A DNA stretch of 36,106 nt from Alistipes sp. (lineage in GTDB: Bacteria > Bacteroidota > Bacteroidia > Bacteroidales > Rikenellaceae): the NCBI GenBank assembly GCA_017398045.1, contig JAFQHI010000003.1, positions 1 to 36,106 of the forward strand. The letters are read 5' to 3'. Below the pieces are notes generated by a model. The model saw only the letters and a list, made by a program, of their open reading frames with translations, searched no databases and had not been told where the DNA came from. The position numbers and the translations under genes were made by a program. Positions 35,539 through 36,106 of this stretch are shown here, piece by piece; the stretch's first letter is position 1; each line of letters opens with the position of its first letter.

Positions 35539-35567
35539 CGAGAAGGGAAAACCTTTTCGCCTTTTTT
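35537..35567 (+). terminator. Intrinsic terminator after the M64 peptidase
   Basis: Hairpin GGCGAGAAGG / CCTTTTCGCC with loop GAAAA and one G-T pair, followed by a T-tract. The last unit of the repeat array supplies the first bases of the stem. Confidence 0.8.
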
Positions 35568-35772
35568 CTCCATGAGTAGCCGTTAATCGCCTTTAGTCTC
35601 CTTTCCGCGCCTCATTTTATTATCAATAATAAATCTTTGATATATCGCCAAGAATGGGAAAAGGACAAAAAATGGAAGTAATTGGGTTGGTAGCTAGGTT
35701 CTATTCATTATTCTCCCCAATCCATTAAGCACAAAGATTAAAATCGCATACACCTAATAGCATCAACGATTA
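35568..35772. other. AT-rich non-coding stretch
   Basis: No gene or clear structured element was recognised. Composition is markedly more AT-rich than the rest of the window. Confidence 0.4.
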
Positions 35773-35994
35773 TTATTTCTGATTTATATGATGCGGATCC
35801 TCTTCAAAATCATACCCATATATCACATTGATACCCCAATAAGGGTGTAGTTCGTAGGCAGATAATGATTCGTACGGAACATAAATAGTCGGAGTATGGA
35901 ATGTGTTTTTATACTCCAATGTCGGAGGTGTAATTGCTCGGCAGTATAGAGTCTCCATAGCGTAACAATCATAGTATTTACAACCAGTTATTAC
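35773..35994 (-). pseudogene. C-terminal remnant of a BspA-type leucine-rich-repeat protein
   Basis: The minus-strand frame from 35994 to 35773 reads like the last repeat and C-terminal cap of BspA-like (LRR_5) surface proteins. It contains a YCRAITPPTLEYKNTF segment followed by IYVPYESLSAYELHPYWG and a final IYGYDFEE. In intact proteins this pattern follows many repeats. Here the frame is closed upstream by a TGA at 35995-35997, although residues before the internal ATG (GCKYYDCYA) still look like the family. It is therefore probably a 5'-truncated fragment. A distinct short gene is less likely. AT-rich codon use unlike its neighbours suggests decay or a foreign origin. Confidence 0.65.
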
Positions 35995-35997
35995 TCA

Positions 35998-36106
35998 ATA
36001 TTTTGCGAGTAATAAGTCAGAAATATGGTCATAACCTTTAAGGGCGCATTCTAAAAGGTGAAGATTTAACGTTTTTATTGTTTCTTAACGCTCAAAGCGT
36101 ATCAAT
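35998..36106. other. AT-rich right edge
   Basis: Minus-strand frames here are interrupted by stops. One 29-codon stretch (about 36000-36085) has protein-like composition but no start and no recognised family. The window edge prevents further judgement. Confidence 0.3.

Overview
The window looks like a chromosomal core region of a Bacteroidales bacterium, most likely Alistipes or a close relative (Rikenellaceae). Four things point there. The -7 promoter boxes are of the Bacteroidetes type TAnnTTTG and Shine-Dalgarno motifs are weak. Gene sets typical of the phylum are present: serC-serA-DUF1015, yicC-gmk-nadD, SPOR/NfeD/FloA, an M64 peptidase, a DUF3109 protein and a long signal peptidase I. 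Coding DNA is moderately GC-rich. A BspA-type leucine-rich-repeat remnant lies at the right edge. The genus is an inference, not a proof.

Layout. (1) 132-7504, minus strand: a tight six-gene run dapB, lepB, yigZ-like, uvrA, M16 peptidase, O-methyltransferase, read from a good promoter at 7524-7555. (2) 7706-10180, plus: aspA, truA and a 61-residue membrane protein, then a 118-nt palindrome, a terminator and 10-nt-period repeats. (3) 10452-13450, minus: C69 dipeptidase and lpdA, overlapping by one base. (4) 13561-14226, plus: YggS-type PLP protein. (5) 14295-19037, minus: yicC-like, gmk, nadD, ddl, DUF3109 protein and M23/LysM peptidase in one packed run. (6) 19233-22581, plus: serC, serA, DUF1015 protein, then a second 118-nt palindrome and a terminator. 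(7) 22779-27336, minus: metal ABC permease, LptF/LptG permease, ribBA, fmt. (8) 27443-35494, plus: mtaB, a sensor-like protein with no output domain, trkH, a SPOR-type protein, NfeD, floA, a terminator, and an M64 peptidase. (9) 35495-36106: repeat array, terminator, AT-rich DNA and the leucine-rich-repeat remnant.

Most genes are housekeeping: cell-wall precursors (dapB, ddl), nucleotide and cofactor synthesis (gmk, nadD, ribBA), serine synthesis (serC, serA), tRNA modification and initiation (truA, mtaB, fmt), DNA repair (uvrA), and envelope biogenesis (lepB, LptF/G, M23, NfeD/FloA). I found no rRNA, tRNA, CRISPR array, insertion sequence, prophage or obvious defence system.

The least explained material is intergenic. 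Two 118-nt imperfect palindromes share a core in which the unpaired bases are conserved while the flanking helices differ but still pair. Two 10-nt-period arrays (and a third, weaker one) also occur. All sit at gene 3' ends next to intrinsic terminators. Among proteins, the most notable are a lysine-type (His-lacking) SerA and a kinase-less HAMP sensor beside TrkH.
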